A DNA stretch of 64,000 bases from Bradyrhizobium iriomotense (lineage in GTDB: Bacteria; Pseudomonadota; Alphaproteobacteria; Rhizobiales; Xanthobacteraceae): NCBI RefSeq assembly GCF_018129405.1, contig NZ_JAFCLP010000019.1:62001-126000 (forward strand). Reading direction: 5' to 3'. The translations under genes were made by a program, and so were the position numbers. Shown piece after piece: positions 24,315-32,841 of this stretch (position 1 is the stretch's first letter; every line of letters starts with the position of its first letter). Below the pieces are notes generated by a model that saw nothing but the letters and a program-made list of their open reading frames with translations, did not search any database and was not told the DNA's origin.

Positions 24315-24328
24315 CGGTCCAACAATGC

Positions 24329-24360
24329 GAAAAGCCCGGAGCGATGCTCCGGGCTTTTTT
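24329..24360 (+). terminator. Intrinsic terminator
   Basis: AAAGCCCGGAGC and GCTCCGGGCTTT around a GAT loop, followed by TTTTTT. It ends the Gly/Tyr-rich protein gene. Confidence 0.9.
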
Positions 24361-24383
24361 CATGCGCATCGATCAGGTGTGTT

Positions 24384-24548
24384 TTACGGCCAGAGCGAGG
24401 GCCGTTCCACCTTGCGGGCATTCTCGAGCGTCGACACGAAATACTCTTCGCGTTCGCGCTTGAACTTCTCCTGGGTGGCACGGAAGGCGGCGACACGGGC
24501 GGCAATCTCTTCGCGTTCGCGGATCTTGCGTTGTTCGTCTTCGGTCAT
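24384..24548 (-). CDS. Small coiled-coil hypothetical protein
   Basis: A 54-residue highly charged helical protein (MTEDEQRKIREREEIAARV, then FRATQEKFKREREEYF). AGAGGGG lies 6 nt before the ATG at 24548; a second ATG at 24554 is too close to it. No family is recognised. Confidence 0.6.
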   Translation of the reverse strand: MTEDEQRKIREREEIAARVAAFRATQEKFKREREEYFVSTLENARKVERPSLWP

Positions 24549-24946
24549 GTCCATCCCCTCTGTTCGCAATTGGACTTCATCTATGGGACTCCGTCTAAAT
24601 GTGTACTCAAGCGCTGCCGCCGCATCGCTCGCTGAGTCGCATCAACATATGCATTGGCGCTTCTGATTGGGGCGTCAATGGGGAAGAGGGATTGCAGGAT
24701 TGTGATAAGCGACGGTCGGAAAAAATTGCCGAGCACGCTTCTGTGCGCATGAGGGTCGTGCGTTCGTTCGCGGTGGACAAGAGCGTCAACAATCTTGTCG
24801 CTTGGGTGCGACGCAGCTAGCCCAAAGGCAAATCGCAAGAGCAGATCAGTCGCGACGGCGGCCTGACGCGCGCTGAATTCTGCTGCAGGGCAGGGGCGCG
24901 CCTTGCGAGAGGACGGCAACATCCGGCGCGGGCATGCTATAGAGCC

Positions 24947-25735
24947 ATGCCCGAAAGTCAGGATGGCTGGCCCATGATTGCATCAGATCTTCGCAGCGGC
25001 GTCGAACGTCTCGGCGATATGATCGCCGAGGCCAGGACCATCGTGCCGTTCACCGGCGCCGGCATCTCGACCGAATGCGGTATCCCCGACTTCCGCTCGC
25101 CGGGCGGACTTTGGACGCGCTACCGCCCGATCGAGTTCGGCGAATTTGTCGCAAGCCAGGACGCGCGCGACGAAGCCTGGCGCCGCCGCTTCGCGATGGA
25201 GGAGGTTTTTGCGGCGGCCAGGCCCGGCCGCGGTCATCGCGCGCTGGCATCGCTCTACCGCGCCGGCAAGGTTCCCGCGGTCATCACCCAGAACATCGAC
25301 AATCTGCACCAGGCCTCGGGCTTCGCCAGCGAGCACGTGATTGAACTGCACGGAAATACCACTTATGCGCGCTGCATCGGATGTGGGCAGTCCTATCAAC
25401 TCGACTGGGTGAAGCGACGATTCGACGAGGACGACGCCGCACCCAACTGTATCGTGTGTGATGAGCCGGTGAAGACGGCCACGATCTCGTTCGGCCAGAT
25501 GATGCCCGAGGATGAAATGCAGCGCGCAACCGAGCTGTCGCAGCATTGCGACCTCTTCATCGCGATCGGTTCCTCGCTCGTCGTATGGCCGGCGGCCGGC
25601 TTCCCGATGATGGCGAAGAACTCCGGTGCACGTTTGGTGATCATCAATCGCGAGCCGACCGAGCAGGACGACATCGCCGATCTCGTCATCCGCCACGACA
25701 TCGGCGAAACCCTCGGGCCCTTCGTCGGCAATTGA
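24947..25735 (+). CDS. Sir2-family NAD-dependent protein deacylase
   Basis: This sirtuin removes acyl groups from protein lysines using NAD+, giving nicotinamide and O-acyl-ADP-ribose. The 262-residue protein has GAGIS (37-41), TQNIDNLH (114-121), the catalytic His135 in IELHGN, and the zinc cysteines at 143, 146, 168 and 171. The later [11 protein letters not shown] (NAD binding) is also intact. The ATG at 24947 or a later one at 24974 could be the start. It appears to be a single gene, so its targets cannot be inferred. Confidence 0.95.
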   Translation: MPESQDGWPMIASDLRSGVERLGDMIAEARTIVPFTGAGISTECGIPDFRSPGGLWTRYRPIEFGEFVASQDARDEAWRRRFAMEEVFAAARPGRGHRALASLYRAGKVPAVITQNIDNLHQASGFASEHVIELHGNTTYARCIGCGQSYQLDWVKRRFDEDDAAPNCIVCDEPVKTATISFGQMMPEDEMQRATELSQHCDLFIAIGSSLVVWPAAGFPMMAKNSGARLVIINREPTEQDDIADLVIRHDIGETLGPFVGN

Positions 25736-25933
25736 GGCGTTAGTTTGATTCGCGGCTGTGCAAGCTGTTCATAGGTTCCGGCGAATCTCTTTTTTGTCTA
25801 TGCGTCGCAACCGGGAGTGTTATCTTTTGAGTCGGAAGATTCGCGTCGCGTCGAGTTGAGAACATTCTCTTAAGACGCGTGATTCGAGCGCCGCCAATGT
25901 GGCGGGTTGCATGGCAGTGTGGGGTCCGGGGTT

Positions 25934-26596
25934 ATGGGGTCGTCGGACGGATTTGAGTCGAAGAAGCTTGGAGTTCCCGGACAGGGCACGTCGCCGGGGC
26001 GGTTGACGCCGGGCGAGCATGGCGGCGCCGGCCGCGACAGCGCACTCAGTCCGTTCACGGGACTGGGCGAGGCAAGCGCCAATCTCGTCGAGGTGACCGG
26101 CGTCATCAAATGGTTCGACGCCTCCAAAGGCTACGGCTTCATCGTTCCGGACAATGGCTGGCCCGACGTCCTCCTGCACGTTACCGTGCTTAGGCGCGAC
26201 GGCTTCCAGACCGCCTATGAGGGCGCACGCATCGTCGTGGAGTGCATCCAGCGCGCCAAGGGCTACCAGGCATTCCGCGTGGTCTCGATGGACGAGTCGA
26301 CCGCGATCCATCCGGCGCAGATGCTGCCGCCGCGCACCCACGTCACGGTCACGCCGACCAGCGGGCTGGAGCGGGCCCAGGTCAAATGGTTCAACCGGCT
26401 GCGCGGCTTCGGCTTCCTGACCTGCGGCGAGGGCACGCCCGACATCTTCGTGCACATGGAGACGCTGCGCCGCTTCGGCATGACCGAATTGCGCCCCGGC
26501 CAATATGTGCTGGTCCGCTTCGGGCCCGGCTCCAAGGGCATGATGGCGGCCGAGATCCATCCCGAGACCGGATCGCCGGGGTTGCAGTCGCACTAG
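25934..26596 (+). CDS. Double cold-shock-domain protein
   Basis: A 220-residue protein with two cold-shock domains, each an OB fold that binds single-stranded RNA or DNA. Domain 1 has GVIKWFDASKGYGFIVPD (57-74) and domain 2 has AQVKWFNRLRGFGFLTC near 150-166; the RNP2-like segments DVLLHVTVL and DIFVHMETL follow in each. The first 50 residues are disordered and Gly/Ser/Pro-rich. Two-domain Csp proteins of this size are typical of alphaproteobacteria. A strong terminator follows, so it is probably separate from the downstream DUF192 gene. Confidence 0.93.
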   Translation: MGSSDGFESKKLGVPGQGTSPGRLTPGEHGGAGRDSALSPFTGLGEASANLVEVTGVIKWFDASKGYGFIVPDNGWPDVLLHVTVLRRDGFQTAYEGARIVVECIQRAKGYQAFRVVSMDESTAIHPAQMLPPRTHVTVTPTSGLERAQVKWFNRLRGFGFLTCGEGTPDIFVHMETLRRFGMTELRPGQYVLVRFGPGSKGMMAAEIHPETGSPGLQSH

Positions 26597-26629
26597 CTTC
26601 GCCTGACAACCAATTCCCGCAATCGTGAG

Positions 26630-26668
26630 CAGAGGCGCGCCGGCTGACCGGCGCGCCTCTGGCTTTTC
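26630..26668 (+). terminator. Intrinsic terminator of the cold-shock gene
   Basis: AGAGGCGCGCCGG (26631-26643) pairs with CCGGCGCGCCTCT (26648-26660), followed by GGCTTTTCC. Confidence 0.8.
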
Positions 26669-26709
26669 CGGCGGTCGCCGCGTAGGACTGTTCCGTTCCC
26701 ACGCCTCGA

Positions 26710-27219
26710 GTGCCATCCCCCATGCGTTCTGCCATGAATTTCGATCGACGGCCGTTCCGGTTGCTGGCCTGGAGCTGGCTTGCCGCCATCCTCCTCATCG
26801 CCGGCTTTGCCGTCGCGAGTGCGCCCGTCGGCGCAGCGAGCTTCCAGCCGCTCGAGATCGTCACGAAGAACGGTGTGCAGGTGTTCTCGGTGGAGATGGC
26901 GACGACCGAGGAGGAGAAGCAGACCGGCCTGATGTACCGCAAGGAGCTGGCCGACGGCAAAGGCATGCTGTTCGACTTCAATCCCGAGCAGGAAGTCTCG
27001 ATGTGGATGAAGAACACCTATGTCTCGCTCGACATGATCTTCATCCGCGCCGACGGCCGCATCCTGCGGATTGCGGAAAACACCGAGCCGCTGTCGACCA
27101 AGATCATCTCGTCGCGAGGCCCCGCCCGGGCGGTTCTGGAGGTGGTGGCGGGAACGGCGCAGAAATACGGCATCCGCCCCGGCGACCGGGTCGGCCACCC
27201 GCTGTTCGGCAGCAAATAG
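26710..27219 (+). CDS. DUF192 family secreted protein
   Basis: A protein of about 169 residues with an N-terminal signal or anchor (LLAWSWLAAILLIAGFAVAS) and a DUF192 domain: VEMATTEEEKQTGLMYRKEL, MLFDFNPEQEVSMWMKNT, VSLDMIFIRADGRI and AVLEVVAGTAQKYGI. The family is a small beta-rich fold of unknown function; the conserved MWMKNT and the Asp in LDMIF are present. ATGs at 26710, 26722 and 26734 are all possible starts. Confidence 0.88.
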   Translation: MPSPMRSAMNFDRRPFRLLAWSWLAAILLIAGFAVASAPVGAASFQPLEIVTKNGVQVFSVEMATTEEEKQTGLMYRKELADGKGMLFDFNPEQEVSMWMKNTYVSLDMIFIRADGRILRIAENTEPLSTKIISSRGPARAVLEVVAGTAQKYGIRPGDRVGHPLFGSK

Positions 27220-27315
27220 GGTCGCCCAAGAGGGGCGTTGCCAGCCTTGCTGGCGCCGGTTTGTAAGCTTGCTGGCGCCCTGGGAAGCGTGTATCGACGG
27301 GGCTCGCCGGACATT

Positions 27316-27392
27316 CGGGGTATAGCGCAGCCTGGTAGCGCGGCAGTTTTGGGTACTGCAGGTCGTTGGTTCGAATCCAGCTGCCCCGACCA
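27316..27392 (+). tRNA. tRNA-Pro (anticodon UGG)
   Basis: Acceptor arms CGGGGTA and TGCCCCG (one unpaired end), D-arm GCGCAGCCTGGTAGCGC, anticodon loop TTTTGGGTA with TGG, T-arm CGTTGGTTCGAATCCAGC and an encoded CCA at 27390-27392. Confidence 0.95.
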
Positions 27393-27445
27393 GTCCCGGC
27401 GTTGATGCCTCAAAGTTGAGGGCCTTGCGGCCCGCTAGCGCCCCA

Positions 27446-27667
27446 TCAGAACAGCAGCCAATCGGCGAGGCGCCAGGCGATCCAGGCGAGGGCGCAGATC
27501 CAGCCCAGCATGACGATCCCCGCGACGCCGAGGCCACAGAGCGCGAACAGTGAGCTTCCGCTCTCCGGTGCCTCGGAGAGTTTCTCGGTCGTATCGATCT
27601 GGCTCACTGCGCCCCCTTGCCTTGCGGCCTTCTCTTTATTGGTCTCTGCTCGGTCGAAGAAATTCAC
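27446..27667 (-). CDS. Small single-span membrane protein
   Basis: A 73-residue protein with a charged N-terminus (MNFFDRAETNKEKAARQGG) and a long C-terminal hydrophobic region (LFALCGLGVAGIVMLGWICA and LAWIAWRLADWLLF) giving one or two helices. An internal GTG start after the QGG is possible. It is related in style to the small protein at 50648-50809 (both end in a Trp-rich hydrophobic tail). Confidence 0.6.
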   Translation of the reverse strand: MNFFDRAETNKEKAARQGGAVSQIDTTEKLSEAPESGSSLFALCGLGVAGIVMLGWICALAWIAWRLADWLLF

Positions 27668-27940
27668 CGGCCGCGCTCCAGCTCACACGGACGTGAGGCG
27701 AGATGATGATCCCTGCATGAGGGCCCGCGCTGACTGCGGACGCCCGCGGATGTCCCGGATAGGTGGGAACCAGCTGCAACGCGCGGCGTGGCGTTTGGTT
27801 GCTGCGGTCGGTGCCGGAAAATGCCTGCCGCGCCGAATTTTTTACGCCTCCAGCGCCTGCTTCGCCCGCCCGGCGCGTTGAAGCGGAGAGGCAGTTACGC
27901 AACCGGCGTTGCGCCCGAGGCTCCCACGGACGAGGCTTTC

Positions 27941-28351
27941 ATGTCGATCAGTGCGATTGCATCAACCAGCGCGGCGGCGGCGACGACCCCGTCGACGGCC
28001 ACGGCGTCATCTTCCGCGGCATCTTCGACATCAGCGGCTTCGTCGACTTCAGCCACGTCATCGACGTCGGCGACATCGTCGTCGCAATCGGCGGGCGGAA
28101 GCTCGGAATCTGGAGGCAGTGGCGGCTCGGCCAAGACCATCGTCAGCGAGGTCTCGATCACCATCGATGGGGTCACCACCACCACGATCACCTATTCCGA
28201 CGGCACGACGGAGGTCGAGACGTCCGCGAGCGCGCAAGCTGGTCAAAGCGGTCAGGCCGGACAGACCTACAACGCGCAAGGCGCGGTCAGTGGCAATGCC
28301 CAGAACGGATCCGGCAGCACGTCCAGCGCAGGTGCCAGCGCTGCGGTCTAG
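27941..28351 (+). CDS. Low-complexity Ser/Thr/Ala-rich protein
   Basis: A 136-residue protein whose first 70 residues are almost only Ser, Thr and Ala (with TSATSS repeats), then a Gly/Ser linker, a short ordered segment (TIVSEVSITIDGVTTTTITY) and a Gln/Gly/Ser tail. It has no signal peptide but such composition is often seen in secreted or surface-attached proteins. Codon use is chromosomal, so it is probably real. Function unknown. Confidence 0.6.
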   Translation: MSISAIASTSAAAATTPSTATASSSAASSTSAASSTSATSSTSATSSSQSAGGSSESGGSGGSAKTIVSEVSITIDGVTTTTITYSDGTTEVETSASAQAGQSGQAGQTYNAQGAVSGNAQNGSGSTSSAGASAAV

Positions 28352-28637
28352 TCGAGGTTGATCGCCGGCCTATGGTGTCCTGAAACGCTCGCACCAGGCA
28401 TGCCCGAAGCCGGCTAAAGCCTTGGCGCTCATTGTCCCCATCGCACGACTTCCGCGCGATTTTTCAAGGTATTGGCGAGGGCCACGGGGCGCAGAATTGC
28501 CAAAGATTCATCGAACCTTTGGCTTGTCGCCACAGACATATCGGTGTTGGGGATTTCAGCGCCCAATGGCCTAAACGGACGCCGCCAAGCGATGATATTC
28601 CGCTTGCGCGGCGTTGCGCTTTTCGGACCCAAGGCAA
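28352..28637. other. Intergenic region of lower GC
   Basis: Open frames on both strands overlap here (28429-28972) and none has a ribosome-binding site, motif or convincing codon use. I cannot support a gene except possibly the small ORF at 28638-28796. Confidence 0.4.
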
Positions 28638-28796
28638 TCAGCTCGACGCGTGCCAGCCGGGCGGAAACGGCACGAACGGCCAGATCATCTGGTTGTCGTT
28701 GGCGGGCTTGGGCGGCTCCTGAACCGAAGTCCGGAGCAATGGGGCAGGCGGCACCGGTCGCACCGCCAGGCGCAAACATACACACTGCAAGTTCAT
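28638..28796 (-). CDS. Possible 52-residue hypothetical protein
   Basis: The C-terminal part reads PKPANDNQMIWPFVPFPPGW. The PxPANDN motif followed by a Trp/Pro-rich end recurs in small alphaproteobacterial proteins. The N-terminal half looks less convincing and the start at 28796 is a guess. Confidence 0.35.
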   Translation of the reverse strand: MNLQCVCLRLAVRPVPPAPLLRTSVQEPPKPANDNQMIWPFVPFPPGWHASS

Positions 28797-29104
28797 TGCG
28801 ATCGCCCCAGTCAGTAAAGTCATTTTTCAAATGCAATGTCAGTTCAAAATCACCGCGCGTCCAAAACGGCACGCTCATCTCAAATCGCGCATGCATTCTA
28901 GAAAAGCCGGCCTCGGCTTTCAACCGGTCCGGCCATCCGTTCGCCGCAGGTAAGGTTGATCGGTTAGGTTAAGGGCGAGCGGTTGTTGCGGCCGCCTCAA
29001 GGGGCGTTATCAGATCAGTCCCGGCTCGCGATGGGCTGCCTGAAATCCGTGCTCACACAAGATCACAGTTCGTCGCGGCGCGCGTATCCTGTGAGTTCTG
29101 CGTC
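28797..29104. other. Intergenic region
   Basis: No gene is supported. It contains a 13-bp sequence (TCGGTTAGGTTAA, 28960-28972) that is also found at 22998-23010, in each case 87-132 nt upstream of a small gene. Confidence 0.4.
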
Positions 29105-29299
29105 ATGTCTTTCGATCGCAACGTCAAAACCGTCAGTACGCAGTCGAGCTGGACCGAAATCTGGCACCTCTGGACCGTGATCGTGCCACGCCGCTCGATC
29201 AACGGGCAGCTCGTTTACGGCAAGGTCTGGCGGCGGCACGACGGCCGCGACTGGATCTACAAGAAATTCACCGAGTTCGACGGCGAAGAGGCGGCGTAA
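29105..29299 (+). CDS. Small hypothetical protein
   Basis: A 64-residue protein (MSFDRNVKTVSTQSSWTEIW...) with many aromatic and charged residues (LVYGKVWRRHDGRDWIYKKF), apparently a small beta-rich soluble domain. Chromosomal codon use supports it. It is convergent with the OpgC-like gene, 12 nt apart. Confidence 0.6.
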   Translation: MSFDRNVKTVSTQSSWTEIWHLWTVIVPRRSINGQLVYGKVWRRHDGRDWIYKKFTEFDGEEAA

Positions 29300-29311
29300 C
29301 GGCCGCCTCTC

Positions 29312-30484
29312 TCAGGCCGCCTTGGCCTCTGCCGCCGGCTTGGCCGGTGGCGGCTTCAGCGGCTTGTCCTGCTTCTTCGACCACGAGATGTAATAGGCCA
29401 CGGTCGTCATGATCGCGATGCCGGCGATGCTGACGAAGAGCTGCGCGAACAGCGAGCCCGAGCTCATCGATAGTTCGAAATGGCCGACGAAGGACAAGAA
29501 CACGCCGACGCAGAACACCGCGAGCGACTGCTGGCCGCACACGATCAGCGGGTCGAACACCTTCCATTCCAGGCCCGGCCAGTCCTTCGGCACGAAGCGG
29601 ATCACCAGGATCACGATCACGACGAAATGCAGGAAGCGGTAGGGCGCGAGGTTGGTCTTGTCGTTCGGGTTGAAGGCCGAGAACAGCCATTCCGGGATCA
29701 TGCCGCCGAGGGTGGGGAAGCGGCCGGCCATGGTCATGATCAGCGCGAACAGCATATAACCGAGACAAAGCCACAGCGTGATGGGCGAATTGATCAGCGT
29801 CATCGAGCGCCGAGCGCCGCCCATCGCGCACCAGGCGCCGAACACGAACAGCACCTGCCAGCAATAGGGGTTGAAGTACCACTGGCCGGCCGGATAGGCC
29901 GTCAGGTTCCAGCCGAACTGGCGCGCGGCGAGCCACAGCACGATCGACAGCGCCATCGTCACGTCGGGCTTGCGCAGCATGAACCACAGCACCGGCGGAA
30001 ACAGCCCCATCAGCACGATGTAGAGCGGCAGCACGTCGAGATTGAGCGGCTTGAAGCGCAGGAACAGGCCCTGGCGCAGCGTCTCGGTGGCGTTGTCGAC
30101 GAGGCCGGCGACGTTGAACTCGTTGATCATCTCGGAATCGCCGAAGCGCAGCGCCAGATAGCTGATCGAGGCGATGTAGATCACGAACAGGATGATGTGG
30201 GCGACGTAGAGCTGCCAGACCCGCTTGGTGAGCCTGGTCGCGCCGACGATGAAACCGCGGTCCAGCATCATTCGCGCATAGACGAAGGAGGCGGTGTAGC
30301 CGGAGATGAAGACGAACAGGTCGGCGGCGTCGGAAAAGCCGTAATTGCGCGTGGTGATCCAGTTCACCACGTTGTCGGGGATATGGTCGAGGAAGATCGC
30401 CCAGTTCGCGACGCCGCGAAACAGGTCGAGCCGGAGGTCGCGGCCTTTTTCGGGGAGCGTGGCGTTGATGTTCAGGAAGGCCAT
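29312..30484 (-). CDS. opgC: OpgC-family membrane acyltransferase (periplasmic glucan modification)
   Basis: OpgC proteins add succinyl groups to osmoregulated periplasmic glucans; in rhizobia such glucans matter for hypo-osmotic growth and host interaction. The 390-residue protein has the family N-terminus (RDLRLDLFRGVANWAIFLDH) with the His after LFRG, then about ten transmembrane helices including FVFISGYTASFVYAR. The ATG at 30484 begins MAFLNINATLPEKG; the upstream extension is not convincing. No opgGH genes are adjacent. The acyl donor specificity is inferred from the family only. Confidence 0.88.
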   Translation of the reverse strand: MAFLNINATLPEKGRDLRLDLFRGVANWAIFLDHIPDNVVNWITTRNYGFSDAADLFVFISGYTASFVYARMMLDRGFIVGATRLTKRVWQLYVAHIILFVIYIASISYLALRFGDSEMINEFNVAGLVDNATETLRQGLFLRFKPLNLDVLPLYIVLMGLFPPVLWFMLRKPDVTMALSIVLWLAARQFGWNLTAYPAGQWYFNPYCWQVLFVFGAWCAMGGARRSMTLINSPITLWLCLGYMLFALIMTMAGRFPTLGGMIPEWLFSAFNPNDKTNLAPYRFLHFVVIVILVIRFVPKDWPGLEWKVFDPLIVCGQQSLAVFCVGVFLSFVGHFELSMSSGSLFAQLFVSIAGIAIMTTVAYYISWSKKQDKPLKPPPAKPAAEAKAA

Positions 30485-30739
30485 GCGACGGGAGCTCTCG
30501 AAGGGGGCGGACAGGCTGAGGTCGGGGAGGCAGTGCCGCCGGGCGGGATCCCGGCGCGGAAGGCGGGTACGCAATTGTCACGGTGCAGCATAATGACTAT
30601 ACCGTCGCAGAGGTTACCGGGGGCCGGAATCACCAATCAGTTCCCAATCGGTGTCTCTATACTATCCCTGAGGTTTCCACCAACTGCCACCCTGACGCAT
30701 CGAAATCGAACGAAAAGACGCAAGAGGCCCGGACCACCC

Positions 30740-31045
30740 ATGACCGCACGCATTTTCAAGCCCGCCAAGAACGCGATGCAATCCGGCCGGTCCAAAACGA
30801 AGGAATGGCAGCTGGACTACGAGCCGGAGCAGCCGCGCGCGGTCGAGCCGCTGATGGGCTGGACCTCGTCGGGCGACATGAAGCAGCAGATCACGCTGCG
30901 CTTCGCCAGCAAGGAAGAGGCGGTCGCCTATTGCGAGCGCAAGGGCATCGCCTACCAAGTCATCGAGCCCCAGGATTCGATCCGCCGGCCGGTCGCCTAT
31001 GCCGACAATTTCTCGTTCCGCCGCGGCGAGCCCTGGACGCATTAA
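30740..31045 (+). CDS. ETC complex I subunit (NDUFS4/18-kDa type)
   Basis: A 101-residue homologue of the mitochondrial complex I accessory subunit NDUFS4, which in alphaproteobacteria associates with NADH:ubiquinone oxidoreductase. Diagnostic segments are ARIFKPAKNAMQSGRSKTKE, MGWTSSGDMKQQITLRF, FASKEEAVAYCERKGIAY and SFRRGEPWTH. The start ATGACCGCACGC at 30740 is preferred. It is far from any nuo operon. Confidence 0.93.
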   Translation: MTARIFKPAKNAMQSGRSKTKEWQLDYEPEQPRAVEPLMGWTSSGDMKQQITLRFASKEEAVAYCERKGIAYQVIEPQDSIRRPVAYADNFSFRRGEPWTH

Positions 31046-31369
31046 GGGCCATTCTCATCTGGGATGCCGTCGTGCCCGGGCCTGTCGTTTTGGGGCGGCA
31101 TGGATGGCCGCGGGAGGTTGTCGGACGAGCTCGGCCTTCATGGTTCGAGACGCCCGCTTTTGGCGGGCTCCTCACCATGAGGGTTTGATACCTCGCCGCG
31201 AAGCGTGACCTCATCCTGAGGGCCCGCCGGAGGCGGGCGTCTCGAAGGATGCGCCGCAGGCAAGCATCCCGCCACGCTTTTCCAGCCTCGGGGAAGCCTA
31301 AGGTGGTTGGCACCAATCTCGCCGCGTGCTTCGCTGCCTCGCGTAACACGACCAAGACGAGGGTGGGGT
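31046..31369. other. Intergenic region containing an inverted repeat pair
   Basis: Apart from the repeat at 31135-31253, I see no gene. The promoter of the Lrp/AsnC-type regulator is probably in the last 100 bp. Confidence 0.5.
31135..31253. repeat. Inverted pair of an interspersed repeat
   Basis: The left unit (31135-31183, CCTTCATGGTTCGAGACG...) and the right unit (31209-31253, CCTCATCCTGAGG... ending CGTCTCGAAGGATG) are inverted copies of one another with several mismatches. Each contains its own CCCGC/GCGGG hairpin. The sequence is of a kind common in Bradyrhizobium intergenic regions. Confidence 0.7.
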
Positions 31370-31861
31370 ATGGCGGGGCGTGACCAGCTCGACGGCGTCG
31401 ATCTGAAAATACTGTCCGAGCTGCAGCAGGACGGGCGGGTTCGCAACAACGAGCTGGCGCTGCGCGTCGGCGTCTCCGCGCCGAACTGCCTGCGGCGGCT
31501 GAAATCGCTGTTCAGCCGCGGCGTGATCCGGGCGGTGCGCGCCGTGATCGACGAGCGGTTGCTCGGCTATGAGGTGGTGTCGTTCGTCTCGATCCAGCTC
31601 GGCAGCCAGGCCCAGCCGGTGCTGGAGGCATTCGAGAGCTCGATCGCGGCGATCCCGCGTATCCAGCAGTGCTGGCGGATTTCGGGCGACACCGACTATC
31701 TGCTGAAATGCGTCGCGCCGAGCGTCGAGAGTATGCGCCAGCAGCTGCTGCATTTCGCCGCGATGCCTGACGTGAAGAACGTCCGCAGCTTTCCGGTGCT
31801 CGGGGTCGCCAAGGACGTGCCGCTGCCGTTGCAGGAGGTCGCGGCGGTACCGGCGAGTTAG
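31370..31861 (+). CDS. Lrp/AsnC-family transcriptional regulator
   Basis: A 163-residue regulator with an N-terminal helix-turn-helix (LDGVDLKILSELQQDGRVRN, then ELALRVGVSAPNCLRRLKSL) and a C-terminal RAM/ACT-like effector domain (FVSIQLGSQ, QQCWRISGDTDYLLKCVA). The family senses amino acids and usually controls nearby amino-acid genes. Here the neighbours are unrelated small genes, so its target is unclear. The ATG at 31370 begins MAGRDQLDG. Confidence 0.93.
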   Translation: MAGRDQLDGVDLKILSELQQDGRVRNNELALRVGVSAPNCLRRLKSLFSRGVIRAVRAVIDERLLGYEVVSFVSIQLGSQAQPVLEAFESSIAAIPRIQQCWRISGDTDYLLKCVAPSVESMRQQLLHFAAMPDVKNVRSFPVLGVAKDVPLPLQEVAAVPAS

Positions 31862-31912
31862 GGTACTGCGTCGCCGGTGTGAGGCTCACAGAGACCCGAA
31901 GGAGCTGAAATC

Positions 31913-32224
31913 ATGTACGTCGCGGGCTTCGTCATTCCTGTTCCGGAGGACAAGATGGAGGCCTATCGCCGATGGGCCGGGAACGGTGCGGCGCTGTTCA
32001 GGGAATATGGCTGTCTGGAGATCGTCGAATCCTGGGAGGACAACGTGCCTCACGGCAAGCACACGGACTTTCACCGTGCCGTGAATGCGATTGAAGGCGA
32101 GAAGATCGTCTTTACCTGGCAGGTCTGGCCCGACAAGGCGACCCTCGAGGCGGCCGAAGCGAGAATGCGTGACGACAAGTGTTTTGAGGCTGCGGGGACA
32201 TTCCGTTCGATCCGAAGCGTTTGA
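31913..32224 (+). CDS. DUF1428 family protein
   Basis: A 103-residue dimeric alpha-beta barrel-type protein recognisable by MYVAGFVIPVPEDKMEAYR, CLEIVESWEDNVPHGKHTDF and FTWQVWPDKATLEAAEARM. Function unknown. AAGGAG precedes the start. It follows the Lrp-type regulator by 51 nt on the same strand and may be under its control. Confidence 0.92.
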   Translation: MYVAGFVIPVPEDKMEAYRRWAGNGAALFREYGCLEIVESWEDNVPHGKHTDFHRAVNAIEGEKIVFTWQVWPDKATLEAAEARMRDDKCFEAAGTFRSIRSV

Positions 32225-32462
32225 TCCTCGGATGCTTCAATCCGATTCACGTCATGGGGCGCTAAGACCCGGTAGGGGCGAAGTCATGGGATTAAAACAG
32301 CTGAGTAACTCACCTAACTGTGACATGTGATTTGCGAAGTCCTGCAATGCGCTGAATCGTGATTGTCGGGTTCAGTGCGCCACCTAGATGCAAGGTGTGA
32401 ACCTCAGCCTGCCTCGCATGCCGAGGATTCTTTTGTGGGACCCTGAAGCAGGAAAAGACAAC

Positions 32463-32750
32463 ATGACATCGATCTCGAAGACGATCGCGGCTTCCGCTGC
32501 GACGCTGTTTGCGTCTGCATTTCTGGTTCTGACCGCGCCGGCTGCGCAGGCAGAAGACTACTGCATCACCAACGGCGCCCAGGCCGCTCACGGCTGTGGT
32601 TATCCGACCATGGAGGCCTGCCGTCAGGCGGCCGGCGGTATCGGCGGCATGTGCTCGCAGAGCGGCGGCGCCAAGACCACCAACGACGCGCTCGCTTTCC
32701 AGCCGAAGCAGGCGAAGCAGCCCAAGGTTCGCTCGGGCGCGCAAAACTAA
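32463..32750 (+). CDS. DUF3551-like small exported protein
   Basis: A 95-residue protein with a signal peptide (IAASAATLFASAFLVLTAPA) and then EDYCITNGAQAAHGCGYPTM with four Cys in total (Cys34, Cys45, Cys53, Cys64), typical of the Bradyrhizobiaceae family DUF3551. These may form disulphides in the periplasm. It ends with a Gln/Lys-rich tail. A strong terminator follows. Confidence 0.82.
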   Translation: MTSISKTIAASAATLFASAFLVLTAPAAQAEDYCITNGAQAAHGCGYPTMEACRQAAGGIGGMCSQSGGAKTTNDALAFQPKQAKQPKVRSGAQN

Positions 32751-32783
32751 CGCCTGACATCGAGACCTGATCCAGCACATTGC

Positions 32784-32809
32784 GGCCTCCGAGAGCGATC
32801 TCGGGGGCC
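32784..32809 (+). terminator. Intrinsic terminator
   Basis: GGCCTCCGAGA (32784-32794) pairs with TCTCGGGGGCC (32799-32809) with one G-U pair and a 4-nt loop, followed by GTCTATTTATG. It lies between the DUF3551 gene and the convergent AraC gene. Confidence 0.75.
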
Positions 32810-32841
32810 GTCTATTTATGACGAGCAGGTGACGGTGCGCC

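Noticed and set aside
28429-28972. Opposed frames of about 165 codons each
   Set aside because: Both strands are open over the same DNA, neither shows family motifs or a ribosome-binding site; coding status cannot be decided, so neither was annotated.
29480-30739. Upstream extension of the frame of the complex I subunit gene
   Set aside because: It runs antisense through the OpgC gene; the subunit's own start at 30740 gives exactly the family length.
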